Shown here: one piece after another, positions 26,461 through 34,196 of the stretch
Position numbering within the stretch: the first letter of the stretch is position 1
Layout of the letters: each line of letters begins with the position of its first letter
Origin: Hymenobacter sp. YIM 151500-1
GTDB taxonomy: Bacteria; Bacteroidota; Bacteroidia; Cytophagales; Hymenobacteraceae
DNA: 64,000 nucleotides
Direction of reading: 5' to 3'
Assembly (NCBI RefSeq): GCF_025979885.1
Contig: NZ_CP110139.1
Location: 4,236,001 to 4,300,000, forward strand
The notes under the pieces: generated by a model
Told to the model about the DNA's origin: nothing
Database searches by the model: none
What the model saw: only the letters and a program-made list of their open reading frames with translations
Program-made: the position numbers and the translations under genes

Positions 26461-26623
26461 GCAGAACGTTCAACGTGGCACCTTTTCACTCCTTTTAGAA
26501 CCGAACCCATGCGCCTCCGGTGCGGTTGTTGTATATTCAGGGCGGACGCTTTTTTCGGAGAGTAAACCGCCGTCCGCCCTGCGGAGGCTGCCATGTTGGC
26601 GGCTTCTGGCCGATAGTAGTAGC
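26461..26623. promoter_or_regulatory. Upstream region of the TPR gene with short hairpin
   Basis: Not coding as far as I can see. AGGGCGGACG (26539-26548) pairs with CGTCCGCCCT (26571-26580), leaving a T-rich loop. TATATTC just before the left arm could belong to a promoter, but no full TTTG/TAnnTTTG pair is present. Confidence 0.3.
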
Positions 26624-28027
26624 ATGAGAATGAACGAGAATTTTGAGGACCGGGACGAAGTGTTGGATACCGTGCGACGATTCGAGCGCATGGTGGCCCA
26701 CAATGAGCCTGTATTTTTTGACCTGGCCGATTTCGAGAATATCATCGACCACTACACCACCACTACGCAGTACGAAAAAGCCCTGCAAGCATGTGAGGCG
26801 GCCATTGCGCAGTATCCGTTCAGCACGGAGCTGCTGATTGACCGCTCTCAGGTGCTGGCTATGAAAGGGGAGTACGCGGCGGCCAGCAGCCAGATTGAAG
26901 ACGTGGCCCACCTCGACCCCGATAACCCCGACGTGGCCGTGACGCGCGGCATTATTGCCACCCAGAAAGGCGAGTTTGCCGAGGCCGTGGCCTTTTTCCA
27001 CCAGGCCGCTGAGCGGGCCCAGGACCGCGACGACATCTTTTTTAACCTGGGCCTGGCCTACCAGAGCTGGCAGAAGTTTAAGAGCGCCGCCAAGTATTAT
27101 AAGCAGAGCCTGCGCCTGAACCCCGACAACGACGTGGCTGTGCAGGAACTGCTGTACTGCCTGGAAGTGAGCGAGCGGCTGGAGAAAAACCTGGAGTTCT
27201 TCCGGCGCTTCACCGATGAAGACCCCTATTCGGCAGTGGCCTGGTACAACCTGGGCCAGGCCTACTACCGCGCCGCCCGCTACGACGACGCCATCAGCGC
27301 CTTCGACTACGCCATCCTCATTGACGCAAAATTCTACGAGGCGCACGGCTTTCTGGCCAGCACCTACGTGAGCCTGGAGCAGTACCGGCGGGCCATTGAG
27401 GAGTTTCAGCTGAGCTACCCTGAAGGGGAGCCCACGCCCGAGGCCATGTGCAACATCGGGGAGTGCTACGAGAAGCTGGCCGAGTGGGACCAGGCCCGCC
27501 GCCACTACCAGCAGGCCATGGACCTGGACCCGAAAATGGACGAGGCCTGGTTTGGCATGGGCATCGTGATGAACGCCCAGGAGCGGTACTTCGAGGCCAT
27601 CCACTTCTTCCGCAAGGCCGTGAGCCTCTACGACGAAAGCATCGAGTACTGGCTGGCCCTGGCCGCGGCCGAGTACCAGCTGGGCAACGTGGTGTCGGCC
27701 GTTGAGGCCTACGACCGGGCCACTCAGGTAGCGCCCGACAACAAGGACGCCTGGCTGAACTGGAGCATCATCCTCTACGAGCAGGGCAACTTCGACGGAG
27801 CCATTGACCTGATGCGCAACGCCGTGGAGATTCAGCCCCTGGAAGCCGAGCTGCACTACCGCCTGTGTGCCTACCTGCTGGCCGCCGGCCGCTACCGCGA
27901 AGCTTACCAGTGCCTGGAAAACGCCCTGACCCTGGACTTCGACAAGCACCGCCTGCTATTCGAGTACTTTCCGGAGCTGGAGTCGCAAAAAGCCCTGGCC
28001 CGCCTGATTGAGCAGTATAGGAAATAG
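26624..28027 (+). CDS. Tetratricopeptide repeat protein
   Basis: A 467-residue soluble protein of about ten TPR units (for example AWYNLGQAYYRAARYDDAISAF, AWFGMGIVMNAQERYFEAIHFF, AWLNWSIILYEQGNFDGAI). It has no signal peptide and is acidic, so it is presumably a cytosolic scaffold. The start is at MRMNENFEDRDEVLDT (26624 or 26630); the frame upstream is repeat DNA. A palindromic element begins at its stop codon. The neighbourhood with phosphosulfolactate synthase matches an arrangement I recall in Cytophagales, but the role is unknown. Confidence 0.88.
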   Translation: MRMNENFEDRDEVLDTVRRFERMVAHNEPVFFDLADFENIIDHYTTTTQYEKALQACEAAIAQYPFSTELLIDRSQVLAMKGEYAAASSQIEDVAHLDPDNPDVAVTRGIIATQKGEFAEAVAFFHQAAERAQDRDDIFFNLGLAYQSWQKFKSAAKYYKQSLRLNPDNDVAVQELLYCLEVSERLEKNLEFFRRFTDEDPYSAVAWYNLGQAYYRAARYDDAISAFDYAILIDAKFYEAHGFLASTYVSLEQYRRAIEEFQLSYPEGEPTPEAMCNIGECYEKLAEWDQARRHYQQAMDLDPKMDEAWFGMGIVMNAQERYFEAIHFFRKAVSLYDESIEYWLALAAAEYQLGNVVSAVEAYDRATQVAPDNKDAWLNWSIILYEQGNFDGAIDLMRNAVEIQPLEAELHYRLCAYLLAAGRYREAYQCLENALTLDFDKHRLLFEYFPELESQKALARLIEQYRK

Positions 28028-28121
28028 GTTGTTAGGGACTTGGGGGCTTAGGGGCTTAGTTTCTGTTCTACAATACAATCGTTGAGCAGAAACTAAGCCC
28101 CCAAGTCCCTAACAACCTATT
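28023..28121. repeat. Palindromic element P2, short copy
   Basis: A near-perfect inverted repeat (AATAGGTTGTTAGGGACTTG ... CAAGTCCCTAACAACCTATT) includes the TAG stop of the TPR gene in its left arm. The inner part has TTAGTTTCTGTTCT as in the long P2 copy at 25023-25281. The left arm has an extra 8-nt GGGGCTTA duplication. Confidence 0.9.
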
Positions 28122-28135
28122 ACAGAATTCGGGCG

Positions 28136-28143
28136 TACTTTTG
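28136..28143 (+). promoter_or_regulatory. Promoter -7 box of the phosphosulfolactate synthase gene
   Basis: TACTTTTG is an exact TAnnTTTG, 77 nt before the ATG. The -33 position falls in the end of the P2 palindrome, and no clear TTTG is present there. Confidence 0.45.
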
Positions 28144-28220
28144 CGCCCGTTGTTTTTTTAGGGTAATGGGTATGGCTGAAAAATCAGGCTCCCAGGACCC
28201 CAAAACCCCAAGCCCCACGA

Positions 28221-29054
28221 ATGAACTACAACCTCAACCAACTCCCCGAGCGGACCCAAAAACCCCGCGAGCAAGGCTTTACCATGGTGATGGACAAAGG
28301 CCTGAGCGTGCGCGAAGCCGAAGATTTTCTGGAGGTTGGGGCCGACTACACCGACATTGTAAAGCTGGGCTGGGCCACCTCTTACGTGACGCCCAACCTG
28401 AAGCGTAAGCTGGCCGCCTACAAGGAAGCCGGCGTGCCAGTATATTTCGGTGGGACGTTGTTTGAGGCCTTCATCATCCGCAATCAGTTCGACGATTACC
28501 GCCGCCTGCTCTCCGACTTCGACATGGAGTACGCCGAGGTATCGGACGGGTCCATTGACCTGAACCACGACAAAAAGCTGGAGTTTATCAGCACCCTGGC
28601 CAAAGACGTGAAGGTGCTGAGTGAGGTAGGCTCCAAGGATGCGGAGAAGATTATTCCGCCCTACAAGTGGATTGCTCAGATGAGAACCGAGCTGGAAGCC
28701 GGGGCCATCAAAGTTATCGGCGAGGCCCGCGAAGCCGGCAACGTGGGCCTGTTCCGGAGCACGGGCGAGGTACGCTCGGGCTTGGTAGAGGAGATTCTGA
28801 CCCAGATTCCGTTCGAGAAAATCCTGTGGGAAGCCCCGCAGAAGGCCCAGCAGGTATGGTTTATCAAGCTGCTGGGTGCCAACGTGAACCTGGGCAACAT
28901 TGCACCCAACGAAATTGTGAGCCTGGAAACCATCCGCCTGGGCCTGCGCGGCGACACGTTCACCCACTTCCTCGACATGGACGGCGTGGACGAAATGTTC
29001 CGCCCCGAAGTCCGGCCCGCCGGCAAGCCCGGCACCTCCATGCCGCGCGGATAA
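28221..29054 (+). CDS. comA: Phosphosulfolactate synthase
   Basis: A 277-residue ComA-family TIM-barrel enzyme that adds sulfite to phosphoenolpyruvate to give (R)-phosphosulfolactate. Family blocks visible: GFTMVMDKGLSVREAEDFLEVGADYTDIVKLGWATSYV, PVYFGGTLFEAFIIRNQFDDY, YAEVSDGSIDL, VLSEVGSKD, EAREAGNVGLFRSTGEVR and LGANVNLGNIAPNEIVSLETIR. In archaea it starts coenzyme M synthesis. In Bacteroidota the product may feed sulfonolipid (cysteate) or other sulfonate synthesis; this is inference. No comB or comC is in the window. Confidence 0.9.
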   Translation: MNYNLNQLPERTQKPREQGFTMVMDKGLSVREAEDFLEVGADYTDIVKLGWATSYVTPNLKRKLAAYKEAGVPVYFGGTLFEAFIIRNQFDDYRRLLSDFDMEYAEVSDGSIDLNHDKKLEFISTLAKDVKVLSEVGSKDAEKIIPPYKWIAQMRTELEAGAIKVIGEAREAGNVGLFRSTGEVRSGLVEEILTQIPFEKILWEAPQKAQQVWFIKLLGANVNLGNIAPNEIVSLETIRLGLRGDTFTHFLDMDGVDEMFRPEVRPAGKPGTSMPRG

Positions 29055-29069
29055 CTTACTGGCGCTTAC

Positions 29070-29104
29070 AGCCGCTGCTCTTTCGGGCAGCGGCTTTTCT
29101 TTTT
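29070..29104 (+). terminator. comA terminator
   Basis: AGCCGCTGC / GCAGCGGCT stem followed by TTTTCTTTTT, 15 nt after the comA stop. Confidence 0.85.
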
Positions 29105-29167
29105 CCGGTTCTGCTAGTCTGTATACGGCCCGGCCGCCCGTTGCTGGCCGGGCCTTCTATTCCCGAA

Positions 29168-30637
29168 ATGCGTATTCCGAAGCCTCTGGTGGTGTTGCTG
29201 GCCGTGCTGGTGCTGGCTGATATGGTGTATTCCTTTGGCCAGCACTTGCAGGCCCCGCTTGATGGCGACATGGCCGCCATCATCTGGCCCAGCGAAGGGT
29301 ACCGCGCTGTGCTGCACGACCCGCTGGGGCTGGGGGCCTTGCTGCGGCACGAAATTTACGCCGCGCCCAACCGCTACGTCGCTCACCAGTCGTTTTCGTC
29401 CTACTTCAAGGCTGTGCCTCTGTGGCTGCAAGCCGCTGGCGCTACTCCGCTCGACAGCGTGTACCTGGCCTGCGCCCTGGCTAAGACGTTGGTGCAGGCG
29501 GCGCTGCTGTATTTGCTGGCAGCATATTGCAGCGGTACGGCCCGCCCCACGCGCGCCCCGTTTGTTGTGGCAGCCGCGTTGCTGACGCCGCTGTTTCAGA
29601 CGGCCGGCTACAACAACCAGCTGGGCCTGATTGACCGCTCCATCACCTACACGTGGTTCTACGCCCTGCCTTCGGTGCTGCTGCTGCTGTTCTTCTGGCC
29701 GTTCTACCGGGCCTGGCGCCAGGGCCAACCGGTGCTGCGGCTGCCGGCGCCGCTGGTCCTGGGGCTGGCGGGCTTGGCCGTGGTGCTGGCCCTGCATGGC
29801 CCGCTGGTGCCGGGCGTAGTGCTGCTAGTGTGCCCATTGGTGGTGGCCGGCACCTACTGGCGCCGCCGGCCGATGGTGGCCGGCGGCGGGCTGAGCCGGT
29901 GGCTAGCTCCGCTGCCCACCTTGCCCTGGGCCACTGTGCTGCTGTTCGGATTTTTCAGTTTGGTGTGTTTGTATTCTCTGTACATCGGCACGCACAACGC
30001 CGAGAATCTGACCCACACGCTGCCCCTGGCCGAGCGGTACCAGCGGCTGCCCCAGGGCTTCTTTTCTCAGTTGACGCAGAAGCTCGGTACGCCTATCGTA
30101 CTGGCGGTGGTGTTGTTGAACGCGTGGCTGATTCGCCGGAAGGCGGCCACCGCCGAGGGCCACCGCCTACTCACGGCCCTGCGGTGGCTGGGCGTGCTGG
30201 CGGTGGTATACATGCTGCTGCTGCCCCTGGGTGGCTACCGGGAGTACCGCCCCCACATCCTGCGCCGCGACACCCTGCAGCCGGTGCTGCTGGGGCTGTT
30301 TTTTGCCTACGGAGCCACGACGCTCTACTTACTGCAACAACTTCCGGCCGCGGCCCGGCGACGCTACGTGGGGTTAGCCCTCGGAGTAGGAATCCTGTTT
30401 GCCGTGACGGACAGATTCCGGCTGAAAGACGGCAACGCCTGTGAGCGGCAGGCCCTGGCCCAGCTGGCCCAGGCCTCCACCAACGTAGTGCCCCTGCCCA
30501 ACACCTGCACCATTATGAGCTGGTTTCCGGTTACCGACCCCGGCCAGTCGGCGGTAAATGTGGCGCTGCTGCACTACTGGGGCGTGCTGCCCCGCAAAAC
30601 GCTGTACGTGCAGCCGGCCAGCGCAGCCGGTCAGTAG
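29168..30637 (+). CDS. Multipass membrane protein, glycosyltransferase-like (unassigned)
   Basis: A 489-residue protein with roughly ten or more membrane helices (for example VVLLAVLVLADMVYSF, TLVQAALLYLLAAY, LVLGLAGLAVVLALHG, WATVLLFGFFSLVCLYSL). The N-terminal loop has PLDGDMAAIIWPSEGY. The overall plan resembles membrane GT-C-type glycosyltransferase or polymer-synthesis proteins, but I see no diagnostic motif. The ATG at 29168 is chosen because upstream in-frame codons overlap comA. It converges on the Blh gene with 19 nt between stops. Confidence 0.72.
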   Translation: MRIPKPLVVLLAVLVLADMVYSFGQHLQAPLDGDMAAIIWPSEGYRAVLHDPLGLGALLRHEIYAAPNRYVAHQSFSSYFKAVPLWLQAAGATPLDSVYLACALAKTLVQAALLYLLAAYCSGTARPTRAPFVVAAALLTPLFQTAGYNNQLGLIDRSITYTWFYALPSVLLLLFFWPFYRAWRQGQPVLRLPAPLVLGLAGLAVVLALHGPLVPGVVLLVCPLVVAGTYWRRRPMVAGGGLSRWLAPLPTLPWATVLLFGFFSLVCLYSLYIGTHNAENLTHTLPLAERYQRLPQGFFSQLTQKLGTPIVLAVVLLNAWLIRRKAATAEGHRLLTALRWLGVLAVVYMLLLPLGGYREYRPHILRRDTLQPVLLGLFFAYGATTLYLLQQLPAAARRRYVGLALGVGILFAVTDRFRLKDGNACERQALAQLAQASTNVVPLPNTCTIMSWFPVTDPGQSAVNVALLHYWGVLPRKTLYVQPASAAGQ

Positions 30638-30656
30638 GCTACCGTGGCTGGTCGCG

Positions 30657-31679
30657 CTACGGGCTGCTAGTGCTGCCCTGCCGGGCCCATTGCGGCTCGT
30701 CGAGAACCAGGCTCACCAGCAAGGCATGGGGCAGCGTAACCACCGAGGCCACCACCAAGGCGCCGCTGAACAGTGCGGCCGGTGTGGGCAGGTGAGGAGC
30801 CAGCCAATAGTAAAGAACTCCTAAAGCCAGCACGCTCACGGCCAGCAGCGGCCACGCCCGCCGCAAAAAGAACACAACCTGCCGGCCCAACGCCGTCCAA
30901 CCCGGCAAGCGGCCTGGCTGGGTGGCGGAATAGCCCAGCAGCGGAGTCATGCGCAGCACGTGCTGCAAGCTGTGCCAGAACACAAAGTACACCCCCACCG
31001 ACAGCACCGGCGGCAACGCGGCCAGCATAAAGGTGAGCACCAGCACGTCGGCGGCATCGGTGCGCCAGAGCAGATGCTCCCGCCGGGCGGCGCAAGCAGC
31101 CCACACGGCCAGTAGGCCCGCGCCAACTGCCAGGACCAAGATTATCCGGACCTGGGCCAGTACTACTGCTGGCACAGGCGCCGCGCCCACCAGGCGCAAC
31201 AGCTCCTGCACAACGCCTTGGGTTTCGGTGGGCCAGGCGGCCAACGGCACGGCAAACAGCAGCAGGCCGCGCAGCCAGCTGTGGGCCACCCACCACGCCG
31301 GACGGCCGGGCTGCGGGGGCGCGTCGGCGGAGCCCCAGTGCCAGGCGCTCAGCAGAAAAAACAGCCCCACGGCTACCCCCGGCCAGCACCACCACAGCCC
31401 AACTACCACGCCCGCCAGGCCCAGGTATGCCCCGCCAAACGCCAGCAGGTAGCGCCACGAGCCCAGCCCAACTGTAGCCCGGCGGCCCGGCACCACAAAC
31501 TGGTCGCAGGCGCCGTGGGCCAGGCCGAGCACCAGCAGCCCCACCAGCAGCGGCGGCCCCAGCAGCAGGGTGGCGGCAGTGGGCAGCAGCACCCCAACAA
31601 CGCCAGCCACGGCCAGCGCGACGTACGAATAGGCCCGGCCCGTTGCCGGAAGCCGGTAATCAGAAAAAGCAATTGCCAT
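30657..31679 (-). CDS. blh: Brp/Blh-family beta-carotene 15,15'-dioxygenase
   Basis: A 340-residue integral membrane enzyme that splits beta-carotene into two retinals. The conserved histidines are present in order: H55 (AHGACDQ), H114 (WHWGSAD), H236 and H240 (FWHSLQHVLRM), H318 (LPHALLV). Multiple helices match the family length. Retinal normally serves a microbial rhodopsin; none lies within this window, nor any carotenoid gene. The start at MAIAFSDYRL (31679) is preferred; the frame extends 28 non-homologous residues upstream. Confidence 0.92.
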   Translation of the reverse strand: MAIAFSDYRLPATGRAYSYVALAVAGVVGVLLPTAATLLLGPPLLVGLLVLGLAHGACDQFVVPGRRATVGLGSWRYLLAFGGAYLGLAGVVVGLWWCWPGVAVGLFFLLSAWHWGSADAPPQPGRPAWWVAHSWLRGLLLFAVPLAAWPTETQGVVQELLRLVGAAPVPAVVLAQVRIILVLAVGAGLLAVWAACAARREHLLWRTDAADVLVLTFMLAALPPVLSVGVYFVFWHSLQHVLRMTPLLGYSATQPGRLPGWTALGRQVVFFLRRAWPLLAVSVLALGVLYYWLAPHLPTPAALFSGALVVASVVTLPHALLVSLVLDEPQWARQGSTSSP

Positions 31680-32087
31680 GGGAGAAAGGCACCAAATGCT
31701 GCCGGGCCAGCCGCGAAACGCCAACGAAGCAGTGGCTACAGGTGTAGCTCTACCCCTACGCACATTGTCTTGTTCTTGTTGGCCGCCGCCGGGCAGTAGC
31801 TACCTGGCACTAGGTCAGGCAGAAATGACGTCCGGAAGTAATAGTGACCAGCAGCTGCAAAGGCACAAAAAGGCGCTTGGCGAAGTCGACAGGCCCATTT
31901 TCGGGCGGCTGTGGCAAATACGAAGGGAGTGGAAGCATACGGACCAGCGCATCAGCACTGTGGGTGGGGCGCGAATAGAGCCGGCGAGTAAGAGGTAGAG
32001 CCGCCTCACCTGAAAAAAGATAGAAGCGGAGTGTAATGCTGAGCTGCTTCGGGCGAATAAGGAGGCAGTTCATCTACCCTAACCCCT
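31680..32087. other. Divergent intergenic region, about 400 bp, no gene seen
   Basis: Non-coding gap between the leftward blh and rightward TraB genes, so both promoters should lie here. I found no exact TAnnTTTG on either strand and no strong hairpin. Confidence 0.4.
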
Positions 32088-33008
32088 ATGCGTATGCAAC
32101 TCTTTCACCGGGCGGCCCTGGCCGCGGCCCTGCTGCTTTCCGCTTTCAGCACGCAGGCTCAGAAAGTTAAAGTCAAGGCGAAAACCGAAACTTCGGCATC
32201 GGCAGCGGCGCCGGCTAACTCGCTGCTTTGGGAAGTGTCAGGCAAAAACCTGAGCCAACCCTCGTACATCTACGGCACCATTCACCTCATCTGCCCCCAG
32301 GACTTGCAGATAACCGAACCCACGAAGCGGGCCTTTACCAGCGCCCAGCAGGTGGTAATGGAGCTGGACATGGACAGCCCCACCCTGGCCCAGGAAATGC
32401 AGGCCGGCATGCTCATGGGCGGCGGCCAAACTCTGGAGAAGCTGCTGCCCCCCGCCGACTACGCCCGCGTGGGCGAGTACCTGCAAGCCAAAGCCGGCCT
32501 GCCAGTGGCGCAGGTAGGCATGCTCAAGCCCTTCATCGTCAGCTCCATTCTGTATCCGGCCCTGCTGGGCTGCAAGCCGGCCAGCTACGAAACTACTTTC
32601 GTGGAAATGGCGAAGGCGCAGCAGAAGGAAGTGACGGGCCTGGAAACGGTGCAGGAGCAGCTGGGCTTCTTTGAGAAGATACCCTACCCCGCGCAAAGCA
32701 AGATGCTGGCCGACATGGTGCTGAAAGAAGCCCAGGCCCAGCAGGAATTTCAGCAGATGCTGACCCTCTACAAAGCCCAGAACGTGGAAGGCCTGCGCGA
32801 CATGACCAGTAAAAGCTCCTTTGGCTTCCGCGAATATGAAAGCCTGCTCCTGGACGAGCGGAATCAGCAGTGGATTGCCCGCATCGAAAAGCAGGCCGCA
32901 GCTAAGCCCACGTTTTTCGCCGTGGGCGCCGCCCACCTCGGCGGCCCCAAGGGCGTGCTGAACCTGCTGCGCCAGCAAGGCTACCAGGTGCGCCCCGTAG
33001 TGCAGTAA
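32088..33008 (+). CDS. TraB/GumN family protein, secreted
   Basis: A 306-residue protein. Residues 1-24 are a signal peptide (LFHRAALAAALLLSAFSTQAQ). The TraB/GumN fold is visible as LLWEVSGKNLSQPSYIYGTIHLICP, VVMELDMDSPTL and, near the C-terminus, AAKPTFFAVGAAHLGGPKGVLNLLRQQGYQV: the GTIH and GAAHLGG motifs are diagnostic. Some relatives are Tiki-like metalloproteases, so a periplasmic peptidase role is possible. The start could be either of two Met codons (32088 or 32094). A terminator follows. Confidence 0.88.
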   Translation: MRMQLFHRAALAAALLLSAFSTQAQKVKVKAKTETSASAAAPANSLLWEVSGKNLSQPSYIYGTIHLICPQDLQITEPTKRAFTSAQQVVMELDMDSPTLAQEMQAGMLMGGGQTLEKLLPPADYARVGEYLQAKAGLPVAQVGMLKPFIVSSILYPALLGCKPASYETTFVEMAKAQQKEVTGLETVQEQLGFFEKIPYPAQSKMLADMVLKEAQAQQEFQQMLTLYKAQNVEGLRDMTSKSSFGFREYESLLLDERNQQWIARIEKQAAAKPTFFAVGAAHLGGPKGVLNLLRQQGYQVRPVVQ

Positions 33009-33038
33009 GCTACCCCAGGCCCGGCGCTAGCAACGCTG

Positions 33039-33090
33039 AAATCCTCCGGCTTGAGCTATGGAAGTAGCTTGGGCCGGAGGATTTATTTTT
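33039..33090 (+). terminator. Terminator of the TraB gene
   Basis: AAATCCTCCGGC (33039-33050) pairs with GCCGGAGGATTT (33073-33084), with an inner AGCTA/TAGCT pair, followed by ATTTTT. Confidence 0.85.
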
Positions 33091-33150
33091 ATGCCTCCAT
33101 CCGGTCCGCTGCTGGTAACGAACTTGCTTCAGACTGCATGGGAAAATTAC

Positions 33151-33452
33151 CAAGAACTTCCTGCGCTGGCTGGCGTCCGTGCAGCCAGAGCCGAAGCATC
33201 TCGCGTGCTGACGTTGTGGAGCTAACCATCCTACTCCATCTGGCGTCCGCTTGTCGAAGCATCTCTTCCGCTTCGTTGGGTCCTCCGTAGCCCAAGGTTT
33301 AACCCCTGGGCTATGCAGCGGAAGCCGTTTGCACGATTGGAATTAGCCCGCAGTAGAGATGCTTCGACTGGGGCTGCGCACCCTGGCTGGATGCGCCACA
33401 TGCTCAGCATGACCGTTCACTTGTCACTTGTCACCTGTTACCCTTCACCTCT
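33151..33452 (-). repeat. Dispersed repeat P3, copy 2 (inverted relative to copy 1)
   Basis: Read on the minus strand this contains, in order, GTGACAAGTGACAAGTGAAC, GGTCATGCTGAGC, GAAGCATCTCTAC, GGGCTAATTCCAATCGTG and GCGGACGCCAGATGGAG, matching 26281-26460. GAAGCATCTC also recurs in plus orientation at 33193-33202 and 33256-33265, giving internal inverted repeats. TAGCCCAAGGTTTAACCCCTGGGCTA adds a hairpin near 33288-33313. No gene is present. Confidence 0.8.
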
Positions 33453-33461
33453 AAACACAAT

Positions 33462-34130
33462 ATGCACAGGCTGCTGACGAGGCTGCGGCATTGGCTGAGC
33501 TACGTGGTGCCGCTCACGCGCCGCGTGCCCTCCCAGCATAGCGGGGAGCTGGAAATTACCCTGTACCAGGGGCAAAAGGTGCTCAACACCCGCCATGCCA
33601 ACTACAGCTACGGCGGCCTCCATCAGGTGCTGCGCTACGGGCTGCTGTTTACCCAGCCGCCGGCCACGGCACCCGTGCTGGTGCTGGGCCTGGGCGGGGG
33701 CTCGGTGGTGCAGCTGCTGCGGCAGGAGCTGCACCTGCACGGGCCCATTACGGCCGTGGAGCTGGACCCCGCCGTGGTAAGCGTAGCGGCCGACGAGTTT
33801 GGCATTGAGGCTTCCGACACGCTCCGCGTTGTGTGTGCCGACGCGTTTGCCTGGCTGCCCACAGCTCCGGCCGACACCTACGGACTCGTTGTTATCGACC
33901 TGTTTCTGGACCTGGAGCTGCCAGCGGGGCTGGCCCAGGCGTCGTTCTGGCGCCAGGTGCACCGCTGCCTGCAACCCGGCGGCTGGGTGCTGTTCAACAG
34001 CCTGCTGCGCCAGGACCTGCTGATTGACCACGTGCCGGCCTCCGACAAGCTGCCGAGCCTGGGCTTGGTGGTGCAGGAGCAGCTGGAAGTGGAGCTGAAC
34101 CGCCTACTGGTGCTGCGCAGGCAGAAGTAG
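33462..34130 (+). CDS. Spermidine synthase-like class I methyltransferase-fold protein
   Basis: A 222-residue protein. LVLGLGGGSVVQLLRQEL is the SAM/dcSAM-binding loop, ITAVELDPAVVSVA the acidic motif II, and YGLVVIDLF the post-II motif of the spermidine synthase family. It lacks the N-terminal beta-domain of true SpeE and is short, so polyamine synthesis is not certain. It is followed 66 nt later by the porin gene on the same strand. Confidence 0.82.
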   Translation: MHRLLTRLRHWLSYVVPLTRRVPSQHSGELEITLYQGQKVLNTRHANYSYGGLHQVLRYGLLFTQPPATAPVLVLGLGGGSVVQLLRQELHLHGPITAVELDPAVVSVAADEFGIEASDTLRVVCADAFAWLPTAPADTYGLVVIDLFLDLELPAGLAQASFWRQVHRCLQPGGWVLFNSLLRQDLLIDHVPASDKLPSLGLVVQEQLEVELNRLLVLRRQK

Positions 34131-34196
34131 CCGCCGAAAGGCGCAGGGCAACTCAGCCGGAACACATTGCGCCGACCGGCGTAACTTCGGCGCCCT

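Noticed and set aside
26335-26565. Small ORF beginning MLSLPKHL
   Set aside because: It is translated P3 repeat DNA; the same peptide type arises wherever this repeat occurs.
25023-28121. CRISPR-like repeat array
   Set aside because: Repeats are few, palindromic, of different families and not regularly spaced; no cas genes.
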